A stretch of 64,000 nt of DNA from Candidatus Anammoxibacter sp. GTDB taxonomy: Bacteria > Planctomycetota > Brocadiia > Brocadiales > Anammoxibacteraceae. The DNA lies in contig JAIQZO010000067.1 in the NCBI GenBank assembly GCA_021777055.1, positions 62,001 through 126,000 on the forward strand, written 5' to 3'. Positions 1 through 9,058 of the stretch are shown one piece after another (positions within the stretch are counted from its first letter, which is position 1; each line of letters starts with the position of its first letter). The notes under the pieces were generated by a model. The model was not told where the DNA came from, ran no database searches, and saw nothing but the letters and a program-made list of their open reading frames with translations. The position numbers and the translations under genes were made by a program.

Positions 1-2
1 GA

Positions 3-1781
3 ATCACCATCTTTACCAGATCAATGATACTGCAGGAAAAGAAAGATAAGATGAAAGAGATGCGGGAAAAAGGCATCCATCTGGTTAGTCTCGCGGCCCT
101 GCATCCAGTGAAAGATTTTGAGGCGAGCAATAGAGATTTTTACCTTAGGACTATATTGGGGCATAAATCCTCTACTGATCTGGTTTATTGCTTTGTACAT
201 GACAATACAGGGTATGCGGTTGCTTCGTTTACGTCAAATCTCCTAAAGGTTGATATCCCAAATGAGATTCATGCAAAATCCTTATATGCAATGAGTTTAA
301 CGGAGCAAACGTTTTATGACACCCTGTCCGAACAATCGATCAGTGAATATTCAAAACCCATATTTGAAAACGGACGAAAAACAGGGACTGTAAGGTTGGG
401 GTTCAGGTCTCCATCAATTGAACTTTTTTCGCCGGAACGAATAAGTCTTTTGGCTATGTTTGCATTTTTGATGTTTACCGTCGCATTTATGGCCTATTAT
501 GGGATCCTATTTGCTATGCGACCAGTTCAAAGAATTATTTATGACATTAAAAATAGCAGTGGTAATTCCGAGTCTGTTAGCCCGTATTTTGAAAATGGAA
601 TGGGGGTTGAACGTATCGTCGGAGACCTTAACAACTCTTTTCTTAACCTTCAGGAAAGGTTAAATAAAATAGAATCTGAAAACCTCGATCTCGCTACCAA
701 GGTTGGCGCTGTCTCATTTGAGAAAAATCAGATTGTCAACCTTCTTGACTCCATGGATTTTGGAATCCTTACCATCGATATACATGATAACCTTAATTAT
801 ATGAACGATTATATGAGCAAGCTTCTGGGAAAAAATTTAAAGGACCTGATTGATAGGCCTTTGGAAAATATCTTAGGCAATGATGAAATCGTAACGTTTA
901 TTTTGCAGAATGAAATCACTGAATCAACCGACACTGTAAAACATATAGAAACAACTTTTCCTGAAGTTTCTCCAGGGGATACATTTCAGATGTCCTTTTT
1001 TAATCTTAAGGATAGTGAAGGGGCCGTTATAGGTAAAATGATTCTGCTTAAAAATATTACTAATCAAAAGTTGGGTGAAAAGACACAGCAGGAATTTATC
1101 GCTCATATATCTCATGAACTTTTAACTCCTTTAACCACGATAAAGTCCTATAACGAGATGTTAATGGAAGGAGAAATAGACAAGATTGAGATGCAGAAAG
1201 AGTTCTATAATACCATAAGCGATGAAACCACACGGTTGACACGTCTTATTCAGAACCTCTTGAACATGTCAAAGATTGAAATGGGAAGCTTGACAATAAA
1301 CAAAGGACTTGTAAGAACGGACTCGCTCTTTCAAGACTGTGCTTCTGCTATTAACGCTTCTGCCCTTAACAAAGGTATCACCTTTGAGAAAAATGTTCCT
1401 GATAGATTTCCTTCTCTTGATGGTGATAAAGAGCTGCTTAAAGTAGCCATAAATAATATTCTGAATAACGCAGTAAAGTACACCCCTGAAGGTGGAACTA
1501 TTACGTTTTCTCTTAATGAACAAGAGACAATCATAACTTTTGAGGTTGTCAACACCGGTCAGGGTATATCAAAAGAAGATATTCCGCACGTATTTGAAAA
1601 ATCCTATCGGTCGAGAGATACGCATGTTACAGAACAATCAGGTACCGGATTAGGGTTAGCAATATCTGCGGAAATAATCCAACTGCATGGTGGAGAGATT
1701 GAAGTGCAGAGCGAACCTGACAAGGAAACCCGTTTTACAATCAGTATGCCTAAGGAGGAATACTACATTGAAAACAAATAA
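3..1781 (+). CDS. Sensor histidine kinase, 5' end outside window
   Basis: The frame is open back to base 3 and the first ATG (base 24) has no ribosome site, so the true N-terminus is probably upstream of the window. Numbering from that ATG: a sensor segment to about 135, one clear membrane span (about 138-164), a linker, a PAS-like domain (about 238-350), a phosphoacceptor helix with HELLTPL (His364), and an HATPase domain with N box NNILNNAVKYT, G1 NTGQGISKEDI and G2 GTGLGLAI. All catalytic boxes are intact. Family knowledge says it autophosphorylates on His364. Its end overlaps the start of a lone receiver protein, so the two form a two-component pair feeding the HD-GYP gene that follows. 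The stimulus cannot be read. Confidence 0.9.
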   Translation: MTIFTRSMILQEKKDKMKEMREKGIHLVSLAALHPVKDFEASNRDFYLRTILGHKSSTDLVYCFVHDNTGYAVASFTSNLLKVDIPNEIHAKSLYAMSLTEQTFYDTLSEQSISEYSKPIFENGRKTGTVRLGFRSPSIELFSPERISLLAMFAFLMFTVAFMAYYGILFAMRPVQRIIYDIKNSSGNSESVSPYFENGMGVERIVGDLNNSFLNLQERLNKIESENLDLATKVGAVSFEKNQIVNLLDSMDFGILTIDIHDNLNYMNDYMSKLLGKNLKDLIDRPLENILGNDEIVTFILQNEITESTDTVKHIETTFPEVSPGDTFQMSFFNLKDSEGAVIGKMILLKNITNQKLGEKTQQEFIAHISHELLTPLTTIKSYNEMLMEGEIDKIEMQKEFYNTISDETTRLTRLIQNLLNMSKIEMGSLTINKGLVRTDSLFQDCASAINASALNKGITFEKNVPDRFPSLDGDKELLKVAINNILNNAVKYTPEGGTITFSLNEQETIITFEVVNTGQGISKEDIPHVFEKSYRSRDTHVTEQSGTGLGLAISAEIIQLHGGEIEVQSEPDKETRFTISMPKEEYYIENK

Positions 1782-2148
1782 AACTGTTCTAGTCATTGAT
1801 GATGATGACCATATCAGACGAGTAATTGAAATTAAATTAAAAAAGGCGGGATATGATGTGCTTTTGGCGAAGAACGGGGTGCTAGGTCTGGACTTGATCA
1901 AAAATGAAAAACCGGATGCTGTTATTACCGACGTTATGATGCCTAAGATGGATGGTAAGACCGTTTGTAAAATATCTAATGAATTAAAAAAAGAGCGTCC
2001 TTTTCTTACCCTGGTCATGACATGTTCCATAACGGTTGATGAGAAACTATTAATGGAAAATTTGCAGGACACCCTTTTTATGGAAAAACCATTCAGCCCG
2101 TCAAGATTGATAGAAAATATTGATGGCTACTTTGGTATTGAGAGGTAA
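1768..2148 (+). CDS. Single-domain response regulator (receiver only)
   Basis: CheY-like receiver of 126 residues without an output domain. The chosen start is TTG at 1768, because an AAGGAGG Shine-Dalgarno lies 9 bases upstream and the longer in-frame form adds residues unlike a receiver. It shows the acidic cluster DDDD (11-14), phosphoacceptor Asp55 in TDVMMP, and the conserved Lys in MEKPF. It overlaps the kinase gene by 14 bases and ends just before the HD-GYP start, so translation is coupled. It probably relays phosphate to a partner, perhaps the HD-GYP protein or the pilus ATPase region downstream; that target is inference. Confidence 0.88.
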   Translation: MKTNKTVLVIDDDDHIRRVIEIKLKKAGYDVLLAKNGVLGLDLIKNEKPDAVITDVMMPKMDGKTVCKISNELKKERPFLTLVMTCSITVDEKLLMENLQDTLFMEKPFSPSRLIENIDGYFGIER

Positions 2149-2149
2149 A

Positions 2150-3700
2150 ATGGACGTTGGAAATTTTAAAGATCTGTTTTATAGCATGTCCCGAATCAGT
2201 CAACTAACCATACAGTTGTGGAATAGGGGTGGTCTGGTGTTCTCTACGGATTCTAATAAAATGAGTGAAACTCTTTCCTGCGAGATAGGTGTGTTTTCTA
2301 CTAGTGTAATAAGATCTGCAGAGTTCCGGCATACTTACCTAAATTCTCAGGAGCACATATTTGGTGTCCCAATAATGATAGAAGATGAGATTGCCGGAGC
2401 CCTGCTTGCATATAGAACAAATCCTGTTAGAGGATTAACATTAAATGAACTAGATTCACAGAAAATTATCAATACCAAAGATATGGAAACATTCCTTGCT
2501 TCTTTATCAAATGCTATGGAAGATAAGTGGGGAACAGAGAAAGAAATGGAAAATATAACTGAAGAGCTGTCTCTGTGCTTCGAAGATTTATATCTCTATT
2601 CCATGGTGGGTACACAGATCAAATCATTGAGACTCTCAGGTTCCATGCAAAAAAATCTTGCTAAAGATATCCTGACCTCAATGAGGGTTGATCTTGCCTT
2701 TCTTGTGATGCCGGAAAGGGGAGAGGAGCCTTTAATTGTAGGTGATCAGATAGATGAATTGGGGATTCCTGACGTTGAGGTTTTTGTAGATGGTCTTCTG
2801 GCTGCTATTCCTCTTGATGCCCCAGTCCTGGAGGAGAATTATTTCCTTGTTTATGATTCCAGGGATCTGGTTGAATACGCTAAACTAAGCGCATCTCCAT
2901 TTCGCTTTCTAACGGTAAAGATTAAGTATGAGGATAACTTTTATGGTTGGTTAGGAATAGTTTCCTTCAATTTTAATGAAACCTTCCGAAGGGGCGAATT
3001 AAGGCTTATGATTTCCATGGCGGAGCAACTTGCCGTTGTTATTACAAATGGCGACCTCTATGATGATCTGGAAAACTTTATTATTAATATGATTAAGTCC
3101 CTGGTCAACGCCATTGAAGCCAAAGATTTGTACACCCGTGGTCATTCGGAACGGGTAAGTAGCCTTTGCATGCTTATGGCTTGCTGCATTGATATGAAAA
3201 AAGAAGATAAAGAGAATCTTCAATGGGCATCAATCCTCCATGATGTGGGAAAAATTGGTGTGCCTGAAGCGATTTTGAACAAACAAGGGCCTTTGGATGA
3301 TGAAGAGTATAAGATAATTAAGGAACATCCCGAAAGAGGATACAAAATTCTGCAACCCATTGGGCATCTGAAAGGGGCGGTTGAAGGCATTCGCTACCAC
3401 CATGAAAGTTATGACGGCAGTGGGTATCCATGTGGGCTCAAAGGAGAAGAGATCCCACTATTCGCACGAATCATTGCTGTTGTTGATACTTATGATGCTA
3501 TAACGTCCAAACGTCCTTATCGGGATGCTGGTGCCGCGCAAAAGGGACTGCGAATTGTTAATGAAATTGCAGGTAAGCAATTAGATCCACATCTGGTTTC
3601 TGTATTTAACGAAATATGCAACGAAATTTCGGAGATAGGCGAAACTGAAAATCCTGTTTTAGGTTTGATGGCAGAAAAACAGGAAAATGTTGTCTCCTAA
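2150..3700 (+). CDS. HD-GYP c-di-GMP phosphodiesterase with N-terminal sensory domains
   Basis: Protein of 516 residues. ATG at 2150 is preferred over the in-frame ATG at 2120 because GAGAGG lies just upstream and it avoids a long overlap with the receiver gene. The first 150 residues resemble a small-ligand (PocR/GAF-like) sensory fold, and about 150-300 is a second GAF-like region. The C-terminal HD-GYP domain has GHSERV, ILHDVGKIG (His364, Asp365), HPERGYKIL, HHESYDGSGYP and DTYDAITSKRPYR, all typical of active enzymes that hydrolyse c-di-GMP. It follows the kinase/receiver pair without a gap, so it is likely the output of that pathway. With two diguanylate cyclases and a PilZ protein nearby it completes a c-di-GMP circuit. 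Confidence 0.9.
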   Translation: MDVGNFKDLFYSMSRISQLTIQLWNRGGLVFSTDSNKMSETLSCEIGVFSTSVIRSAEFRHTYLNSQEHIFGVPIMIEDEIAGALLAYRTNPVRGLTLNELDSQKIINTKDMETFLASLSNAMEDKWGTEKEMENITEELSLCFEDLYLYSMVGTQIKSLRLSGSMQKNLAKDILTSMRVDLAFLVMPERGEEPLIVGDQIDELGIPDVEVFVDGLLAAIPLDAPVLEENYFLVYDSRDLVEYAKLSASPFRFLTVKIKYEDNFYGWLGIVSFNFNETFRRGELRLMISMAEQLAVVITNGDLYDDLENFIINMIKSLVNAIEAKDLYTRGHSERVSSLCMLMACCIDMKKEDKENLQWASILHDVGKIGVPEAILNKQGPLDDEEYKIIKEHPERGYKILQPIGHLKGAVEGIRYHHESYDGSGYPCGLKGEEIPLFARIIAVVDTYDAITSKRPYRDAGAAQKGLRIVNEIAGKQLDPHLVSVFNEICNEISEIGETENPVLGLMAEKQENVVS

Positions 3701-3832
3701 GTTACTTAAAGTTTCTAAAGCTAGCCAAAAATATTTGAAATTTCTAGTTAGAACTAAGAAATAACATTAATAGACCAACGGCTCTTACTTTTCGGGGTAA
3801 TAAAGTGTGTCTTCACAGAAAGAGATATTCAA

Positions 3833-4177
3833 ATGGATTCATCAGCAATTAAAGTAACTAACATTGGTTCCAGAACACTTTTAACACTTAACAAATCCCT
3901 TACTTTCCAAAACTGTGATGAACTTAGTACGCTTTTCAAAAAATCTATAAGTCCGCACGAACCCGAGATAATTTTGTGCTGTAAATCCGTTGAATACCTG
4001 GATAGCGAAGCGCTAAACCTTCTAGTACAAATGCACGAAACATTGGCAAAGCAGGGTGGCATGTTAAAAATTATAAGCTTAAATGATGTATGCAGGGATA
4101 TACTGTTTGTAACACGCCTTTTAAATGTTTTTCACGTTTATAAAAACATCAATGACGCCATTAAAAATCTATCATGA
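3833..4177 (+). CDS. STAS-domain protein (anti-sigma factor antagonist type)
   Basis: Single STAS domain of 114 residues. The characteristic loop YLDSEALNLLV carries Ser58 where SpoIIAA-like proteins are phosphorylated. Family members act by binding a serine kinase (anti-sigma factor) and switching partners upon phosphorylation; no such kinase is in the window. An AGAAAGAGA stretch lies upstream of ATG 3833. The last codons overlap the start of the pilus ATPase gene (ATGA, 4174-4177), so the two are translationally coupled, which hints that it regulates the pilus/secretion machine rather than a sigma factor. That role is inference. Confidence 0.85.
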   Translation: MDSSAIKVTNIGSRTLLTLNKSLTFQNCDELSTLFKKSISPHEPEIILCCKSVEYLDSEALNLLVQMHETLAKQGGMLKIISLNDVCRDILFVTRLLNVFHVYKNINDAIKNLS

Positions 4178-5883
4178 AGAGTAATTTTGTCCCAAAAAGA
4201 AAGAAACTTGGTGAAATGCTTGTCAGTCAGGGTCTTATTACACCTGATCAGTTGACCCAGTTTCTTCGTACGCAAAAAGGAACATCCACTCCCCTTGGGC
4301 GGATTTTGGTAGAAAAAGGAATCCTGACTGAAGAGGGAATGACACGTATCCTTGGAGAGCAGCTTGGCATTCCGCAGGTCTGGCTGAGAAAGGGGTTAAT
4401 AGACGGTAGGATCGTAAACATTTTACCCAAAGAAAAGGCCCTTCGCTTTCAGGTAATTCCCATGTTCAAGGTTAATAATGTCCTGACCCTGGCAACGGCT
4501 GATCCTCATTCAATATTTGTGTTTGATGAAGTCTCTAAAATCACTAATTTAGTAGTACAGCCGGCGCTCTGCCGCACAGATGACATCCTTGACGCTATCA
4601 AAGAATACTACCGTGAAGATCTGGACATGGAAGATGTCATGAGCAAGGTTGAGGATGTGAATCTTGAGGTCGTTACGAGTATCACAGAAAAAGAGACCAC
4701 GGAACTTGCTGAAATGGCTGAAGGAAGTCCAGTGGTAAACCTGACCAATACAATACTTCTAAAAGCCATAAGGGATGGTGTCAGCGACATACATTTTGAA
4801 CCGCAACGAAAAAAGTTTCGCATCTTGGTTCGAATTGACGGACTTAGATATGATTTTATGTCACCCAAGATTGAGATGCATGCGCCAATTGTCTCAAGGC
4901 TTAAGATTATGGGAAATCTAGACATCGCGGAAAGACGTCTGCCGCAAGATGGTCGTATTCAGGTAAAGGTAGATGGCCGTACTGTTGATCTCAGGTTTGC
5001 ATCAATGCCAGGTATTTATGGAGAAAAAGTAGTATTAAGGGTACTGGATAGAAGCAAAGCGGTATTGGATCTGAACAAACTGGGATTTGATACTGAGATT
5101 CTAAATAGGTTCAAAACTATTCTGAAAAGACCATATGGACTCATATTGGTGTGTGGTCCCACCGGAAGTGGAAAAACCACAACCCTCTATTCAGCGATTA
5201 AAATGCTCAGTTGTGTTGAGAAAAATATTATCACCATTGAAGACCCCGTGGAATATCAACTGGACGACATCAACCAGAACCAGATCAAAGATTCCATAGG
5301 ACTCAACTTTGCCAGATTTCTGAAACACGCACTCAGGCAGGACCCTGACATTATCCTTGTGGGTGAAATCCGTGATAAAGAGACTGCTGAGATAGCCATT
5401 CAAGCCTCGCTGACAGGTCATTTGGTGCTGTCGTCCCTGCATACTAATGACAGTCCCAGTGCCATTACACGCTTACTTGAAATGGGCATAGAGCCTTATC
5501 TGATATCTTCGGCATTAATAGCTTGTCAGGCGCAGCGGTTAGTCCGAAGAATCTGCCCCGAATGTCGTACCAGCTTCTATCCATCTGAGGTGGTATTAAA
5601 GGAGCTTGGAATTGATAAGAGTGATAATGTCAGATTGCCTAAAGGTAAGGGCTGCTCTGCTTGTTACGATTCCGGTTTTAAAGGGCGTATCGGTATTTAT
5701 GAGCTTTTGGAGATGGATGAAGGGCTTCAATCATTAATTCTTACGAACCCTACGGTTGATGTACTCAATAAGTACCTCAACGGAAAAGGACATCGAAGAT
5801 TAAAAGAGCTTGGATACGAAAAAGTTATCCAGGGCGAAACCTCTGTGGAAGAAGTCAGGCGGATAACGTTTGTGGATGGGTAG
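4174..5883 (+). CDS. gspE: Type IV pilus / type II secretion assembly ATPase (GspE/PilB family)
   Basis: Hexameric cytoplasmic ATPase of 569 residues that powers pilin polymerisation. The N-terminal part (about 8-150) is an MshEN-type domain, a fold that in other bacteria binds c-di-GMP. The core has Walker A GPTGSGKTT (Lys334), an Asp box, Walker B DIILVGEIRD, and the His box TGHLVLSSLHTN. A tetracysteine zinc motif (CPEC, then CSAC) follows near residues 465-505, typical of PilB/GspE and absent from retraction ATPases. It overlaps the STAS gene by 4 bases. Its usual partner, the platform gene, starts only at 7180 because a RAYT transposon-like unit lies between. No PilT-like retraction ATPase is in the window. 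Confidence 0.95.
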   Translation: MKSNFVPKRKKLGEMLVSQGLITPDQLTQFLRTQKGTSTPLGRILVEKGILTEEGMTRILGEQLGIPQVWLRKGLIDGRIVNILPKEKALRFQVIPMFKVNNVLTLATADPHSIFVFDEVSKITNLVVQPALCRTDDILDAIKEYYREDLDMEDVMSKVEDVNLEVVTSITEKETTELAEMAEGSPVVNLTNTILLKAIRDGVSDIHFEPQRKKFRILVRIDGLRYDFMSPKIEMHAPIVSRLKIMGNLDIAERRLPQDGRIQVKVDGRTVDLRFASMPGIYGEKVVLRVLDRSKAVLDLNKLGFDTEILNRFKTILKRPYGLILVCGPTGSGKTTTLYSAIKMLSCVEKNIITIEDPVEYQLDDINQNQIKDSIGLNFARFLKHALRQDPDIILVGEIRDKETAEIAIQASLTGHLVLSSLHTNDSPSAITRLLEMGIEPYLISSALIACQAQRLVRRICPECRTSFYPSEVVLKELGIDKSDNVRLPKGKGCSACYDSGFKGRIGIYELLEMDEGLQSLILTNPTVDVLNKYLNGKGHRRLKELGYEKVIQGETSVEEVRRITFVDG

Positions 5884-5943
5884 GAAATGAGGGACGGGCT
5901 TAACTCTATGTAAGTTAGCCGAAATCATTGACAATGCGCGCTT

Positions 5944-6047
5944 GGTTCAAGTGTCCAGATTTGAACCAGCATCAGGATTTGTTGGTTCAAGTGTCCAGAT
6001 TTGAACCAGCATCAGAATTTGTTGGTTCAAGTCTCCAGACTTGAACC
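5944..6047. repeat. Three REP-like palindromes, 40-bp period
   Basis: Each 24-bp palindrome starts GGTTCAAG and ends TTGAACC; the spacers are nearly identical to each other (AGCATCAGRATTTGTT). The third copy is the most perfect (GGTTCAAGTCT paired with AGACTTGAACC). They lie just outside the left inverted arm of the RAYT unit. Confidence 0.85.
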
Positions 6048-6051
6048 ATAT

Positions 6052-6075
6052 TGACCTTAACTATACTCTGTATAG
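6052..6075 (+). repeat. Left inverted arm of the RAYT unit
   Basis: TGACCTTAAC followed by TATACTCTGTATAG; its reverse complement recurs at 6672-6695 with two mismatches. The arms closely bracket the transposase gene and lie inside the palindromes. Confidence 0.8.
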
Positions 6076-6111
6076 ATTGCATGAAAGAATTGTAAAAGAG
6101 TAAAAATTACA

Positions 6112-6657
6112 ATGCCGACTCCACGATTAAGTAAACATTTTCCAAACAGCATATATTTCAGCACACTTACTGTAATCGAATGGATAGACATATTTACAAA
6201 ACATGTATATTTCGATATTTTGATTGATTCACTCAAATATTGTCAGGAGAAAAAAGCGTTAATGCTCCATGGATACGTTATTATGACAAACCACATACAT
6301 CTTCTGTTTTCTGTAGATGAAGAAAGTTCGGCAGATGTTTTTATGTGTGACTTTAAGAAGTGGACTACAAATGCAATTCAGGAGGAGCTCAAAAATGAAT
6401 CTAGAAGATATATAAAAAATCTACTTGATAAAACAATCTTTAAGAAAAGGCAAAATTGTTTTCAGGTATGGCAGGCCAACAATTTCTCTGAAATAGTTGA
6501 ATCGAAACCATTCTTCAAGCAGAAACTAGAATATATCCACTTAAATCCAGTAAAAAAAGGATATGTTAATGGCTGTGAAGATTGGAAATATTCGTCTGCT
6601 ATGAATTGGATGCATGGAGATCATTCAGTGATTAATGTAGTTTTAACTGATTTGTGA
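6112..6657 (+). CDS. REP-associated tyrosine transposase (Y1/IS200-like, RAYT)
   Basis: Protein of 181 residues. The HUH-type metal motif appears as MTNHIHLLF (about 58-66), and the Tyr of KLEYIHLNPV near the C-terminus is in the context conserved in RAYTs. These enzymes nick single-stranded REP hairpins through the Tyr and are usually single-copy, domesticated or slowly mobile. Palindromes and an inverted repeat bracket the gene, which supports the assignment. No good Shine-Dalgarno is visible. The reading frame is intact, so it may be active. Confidence 0.88.
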   Translation: MPTPRLSKHFPNSIYFSTLTVIEWIDIFTKHVYFDILIDSLKYCQEKKALMLHGYVIMTNHIHLLFSVDEESSADVFMCDFKKWTTNAIQEELKNESRRYIKNLLDKTIFKKRQNCFQVWQANNFSEIVESKPFFKQKLEYIHLNPVKKGYVNGCEDWKYSSAMNWMHGDHSVINVVLTDL

Positions 6658-6671
6658 GTTGTTTGTTGAAT

Positions 6672-6740
6672 CAATACAGAGTATTGTTAAGGTCAGAGTG
6701 GTTCAAGTCTGGAGACTTGAACCAACTGGAGACTTGAACC
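6672..6740. repeat. Right inverted arm and REP-like palindromes of the RAYT unit
   Basis: 6672-6695 is the reverse complement of the left arm. GGTTCAAGTCT paired with AGACTTGAACC forms a perfect 11-bp stem at 6700-6723, and 6728-6740 repeats only the second half of it. Confidence 0.8.
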
Positions 6741-7179
6741 AACTGGAGCTTATGTTTGAGTATGACGAAAAGTGCTTTGGATATGAATTTGCAAAATATG
6801 TTGCACCCAATATGGGTATCATTAACACCTGGTGATGCTCCTTAGGCGTTCGGCGAAAAAAAGATTTTTGCAGATTAAATGTGTGTTGAATATCGAACAA
6901 GGAATGACAAATCATAAAGGTTTTTATACTTCGACATTCATTATTCCTTGTTCGATATTCGGTATTTATACATTTAACCTATATTACCTCTTTAACCTAG
7001 CGACTATGAGACGATGTTCCAGGATAAAACATAAGAAAATATGCCCTGTAAGGGCGAAACATACATTTGGTAACGTGGAGTCATTTTTCGATCTACTACT
7101 ATCAAATATAATCCTTTAAACATATGCCGTGTGCGTACAGATTGAACATTTATGTGCGCTCAACGTATAAAAAAAAACT
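6741..7179. repeat. Intergenic repeats between RAYT unit and platform gene
   Basis: No convincing gene. The stretch holds a hairpin with a perfect 18-bp stem (GAATATCGAACAAGGAAT at 6888-6905 with its complement at 6943-6960), a hairpin family seen again at 19622 and 23551. It also holds degraded pieces of the multi-palindrome block found elsewhere (AATATGTTGCACCC near 6797; GCCCTGTAAGGGC near 7043). A 95-residue open frame over it consists of these repeats and is not credible. Confidence 0.75.
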
Positions 7180-8325
7180 ATGGCTATCAGTTTAACCCAT
7201 AAAGACACCCGGAAAGCCACAAAACCTTTACCTCGCTACTCCGGTGCCAAATCGGCATCCATTGGCAGTCGCTTTAGTAATTTTGGCAGAGTTGTCAAAC
7301 CCGGTGAACTGATTTTTTTTACTTCCCATCTGTCGTTAATGCTAGAGATTGATACGCCCTTGGACAAAGCACTTAGGGCGATTGAGAGCCAGACCTCAAA
7401 CACAAGGTTTAAAAAAATAATTCAAACCATGATTCTGGACATTGAGGAGGGGAAACAACTTTCAGATGCGTTAAGAAAACATCCACGGGTATTTAATAAA
7501 ATGTTTGTAAGTATGGTCAATGCCGGTGAGAGTGGAGGGTTTTTAACTGACATTCTAGGCAGGATTGTTGAAATGCAGGAAAAGCGCCAAGCTCTTGTCA
7601 CACAAGTAAAGTCAGCACTAACCTATCCCGCCTTCCTAAGCATTCTGGGTGTGTCTGTACTTGTTTTTGTTATGGTTAGCGTCCTTCCAAAATTTACGGC
7701 ATTTTTTGCAGGAAAGGAGAGTATACTACCCAGCACTACCAGGCTTTTAATGAAAGGGAGTGACTCTTTGAAAGGTTATTGGTGGCTATATATTATTTCA
7801 GTAATTGGTATCGCTATAGGTTTCAAAGTATTCAAGGAAAGCAGGCATGGGAAGGCATTGATAGATAAGTTTATTATAAGCAGCCCGATAATATCCAGAT
7901 TATCTACAAAGATTTATACCACAGAAATGCTTAGATTGCTGGGAAACTTAATCGAGAGTAGTGTTCCTCTTCTTGATGCCCTTGAGGTCACAAGAGGTTC
8001 AATCAGCAATAAATATTTCAGAGATTTTATAGATCAGATTATAAAACACGTGGAGCAAGGAGGCAAATTGTCCCAGACGTTTGCCACTTGTCCATTCATT
8101 ATGGATTCTGTTAAACAGACCGTGACCACTGGCGAAGAGGCCGGTAAGCTTTCGAAAGCAATGCTGCTGCTGACCTCTTTTTATGAAGTTGAAGTGGATC
8201 AGGACCTCAAAAAGTTATCTACACTTCTTGAGCCCGCAGCACTGATAGTAATGGGAGGTGTAGTGGGACTGATAGTTGCATCTATAATCCTTCCAATGTT
8301 TAAACTGGCACATGCAGTAGGTTAA
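7180..8325 (+). CDS. gspF: Inner-membrane platform protein of type IV pilus / T2SS (GspF/PilC)
   Basis: Protein of 381 residues with two T2SSF repeats: LTHKD...VKPGELIFFTSHLSLMLEIDTPLDKAL starts the first, and TEMLRLLGNLIESSVPLLDALEV the second (about 245 on). Membrane spans fall near 155-180, 205-225 and 350-375, the last being the GGVVGLIVASIILPMFKL type characteristic of the family. It anchors the ATPase and pilin feeding at the inner membrane. No strong Shine-Dalgarno is seen before ATG 7180. It would normally follow the ATPase gene directly; the RAYT unit and repeats separate them by 1.3 kb. Confidence 0.93.
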   Translation: MAISLTHKDTRKATKPLPRYSGAKSASIGSRFSNFGRVVKPGELIFFTSHLSLMLEIDTPLDKALRAIESQTSNTRFKKIIQTMILDIEEGKQLSDALRKHPRVFNKMFVSMVNAGESGGFLTDILGRIVEMQEKRQALVTQVKSALTYPAFLSILGVSVLVFVMVSVLPKFTAFFAGKESILPSTTRLLMKGSDSLKGYWWLYIISVIGIAIGFKVFKESRHGKALIDKFIISSPIISRLSTKIYTTEMLRLLGNLIESSVPLLDALEVTRGSISNKYFRDFIDQIIKHVEQGGKLSQTFATCPFIMDSVKQTVTTGEEAGKLSKAMLLLTSFYEVEVDQDLKKLSTLLEPAALIVMGGVVGLIVASIILPMFKLAHAVG

Positions 8326-8456
8326 AAAATTTGTTGTCTTTTTTGCTTAAATTTAGACGTGCATTGCCGACATGTAATATTGTTAACTTTGTTAAATATG
8401 TAAGAAGATTTTCAACTCTATTGGAGATTAATTTGAATGGTTAAGGAGGGAAACAA

Positions 8457-8987
8457 ATGAATTTAAAAATGGTAAAAAAACAGTCCGGGTTCACGTTGAT
8501 TGAAATGATCATCGTGGTTATTATATTGGGGATTCTAGCGTTGATTATTATTCCGCAAATAAGTGTATCAACAAGTGATGCAAAATTGAGTACACTGCAG
8601 ACCAATCTGTCTACGGTCAGGAGTGCTCTTGAACTTTACTATCATCAGCATAATCAGACTTATCCAGGAGGTGCTGTTCCAACAACAAAACCGGCTGATA
8701 TTGTAACTACGGCTGACGCTTTTGCAGGGCAACTTACACGCTACACAGATATCAGCGGTAATATATCAAATTCGTTTGGTACCGCTACACCATTTGGGCC
8801 TTATATCAAGAACGGTAAATTACCAAGCAATCCAATCAATGATAAAATTGATGTAATTATAGATACAACTGAGACTGATATTACAGTAAGGGACTCAACT
8901 GCGTCAGACAACGCCTGGAAATTCTACACTAAGACTGGCGTCTTTATTGCTGCTGACGGAACTTCCGGTGAACATGACGATTTGTAA
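8457..8987 (+). CDS. Type IV pilin / GspG-like major pseudopilin
   Basis: Prepilin of 176 residues. The leader MNLKMVKKQSG precedes the processing site G|FTLIE with Glu at +5, then a hydrophobic helix IIVVIILGILALIIIPQI. The following DAKLSTLQTNLSTVRSALELYYHQH is the helix pattern of GspG-type pilins. The strong AAGGAGGG ribosome site, a clear gap on both sides and lack of a preceding 9-mer array suggest high expression, consistent with the major subunit. No prepilin peptidase gene is in the window. The gene is followed by the first TGCCTAAA array. Confidence 0.9.
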   Translation: MNLKMVKKQSGFTLIEMIIVVIILGILALIIIPQISVSTSDAKLSTLQTNLSTVRSALELYYHQHNQTYPGGAVPTTKPADIVTTADAFAGQLTRYTDISGNISNSFGTATPFGPYIKNGKLPSNPINDKIDVIIDTTETDITVRDSTASDNAWKFYTKTGVFIAADGTSGEHDDL

Positions 8988-8993
8988 GATATA

Positions 8994-9058
8994 AATGCCT
9001 AAAATGACTAAAGTGCCTAAAATGCCTAAAATGATTAAGAGCAGAAAAAATGCCTAAG
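8994..9058 (+). repeat. 9-bp repeat array, TGCCTAAAR orientation
   Basis: Starts 7 bases after the pilin stop. It contains about five units, interrupted by the box ATGATTAAGAGC. Same design as the other downstream arrays. Confidence 0.85.

Larger units (their letters stand above)
5944..6740. mobile_element. RAYT (REP-associated transposase) unit with flanking palindromes
   Basis: Self-contained unit between the ATPase and platform genes. From left to right: three copies of a GGTTCAAG...CTTGAACC-type palindrome at a 40-bp period (5944-5967, 5984-6007, 6024-6047), an inverted repeat arm (6052-6075), the transposase gene (6112-6657), the opposite arm (6672-6695, 22 of 24 bases complementary), and one full (6700-6723) plus one partial (6728-6740) palindrome. 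This is the layout of REPtrons, where a Y1-type transposase is flanked by the REP elements it acts on. It probably inserted into the original ATPase-platform operon. Confidence 0.8.

Noticed and set aside
5944..6047. Three evenly spaced repeats resembling a small CRISPR array
   Set aside because: The 16-base spacers are almost identical, the repeats are perfect palindromes, and a RAYT gene is adjacent; no cas gene is present.
6832..7119. 95-residue open frame
   Set aside because: It runs through a hairpin and palindrome relics shared with other spacers, so it is not a gene.
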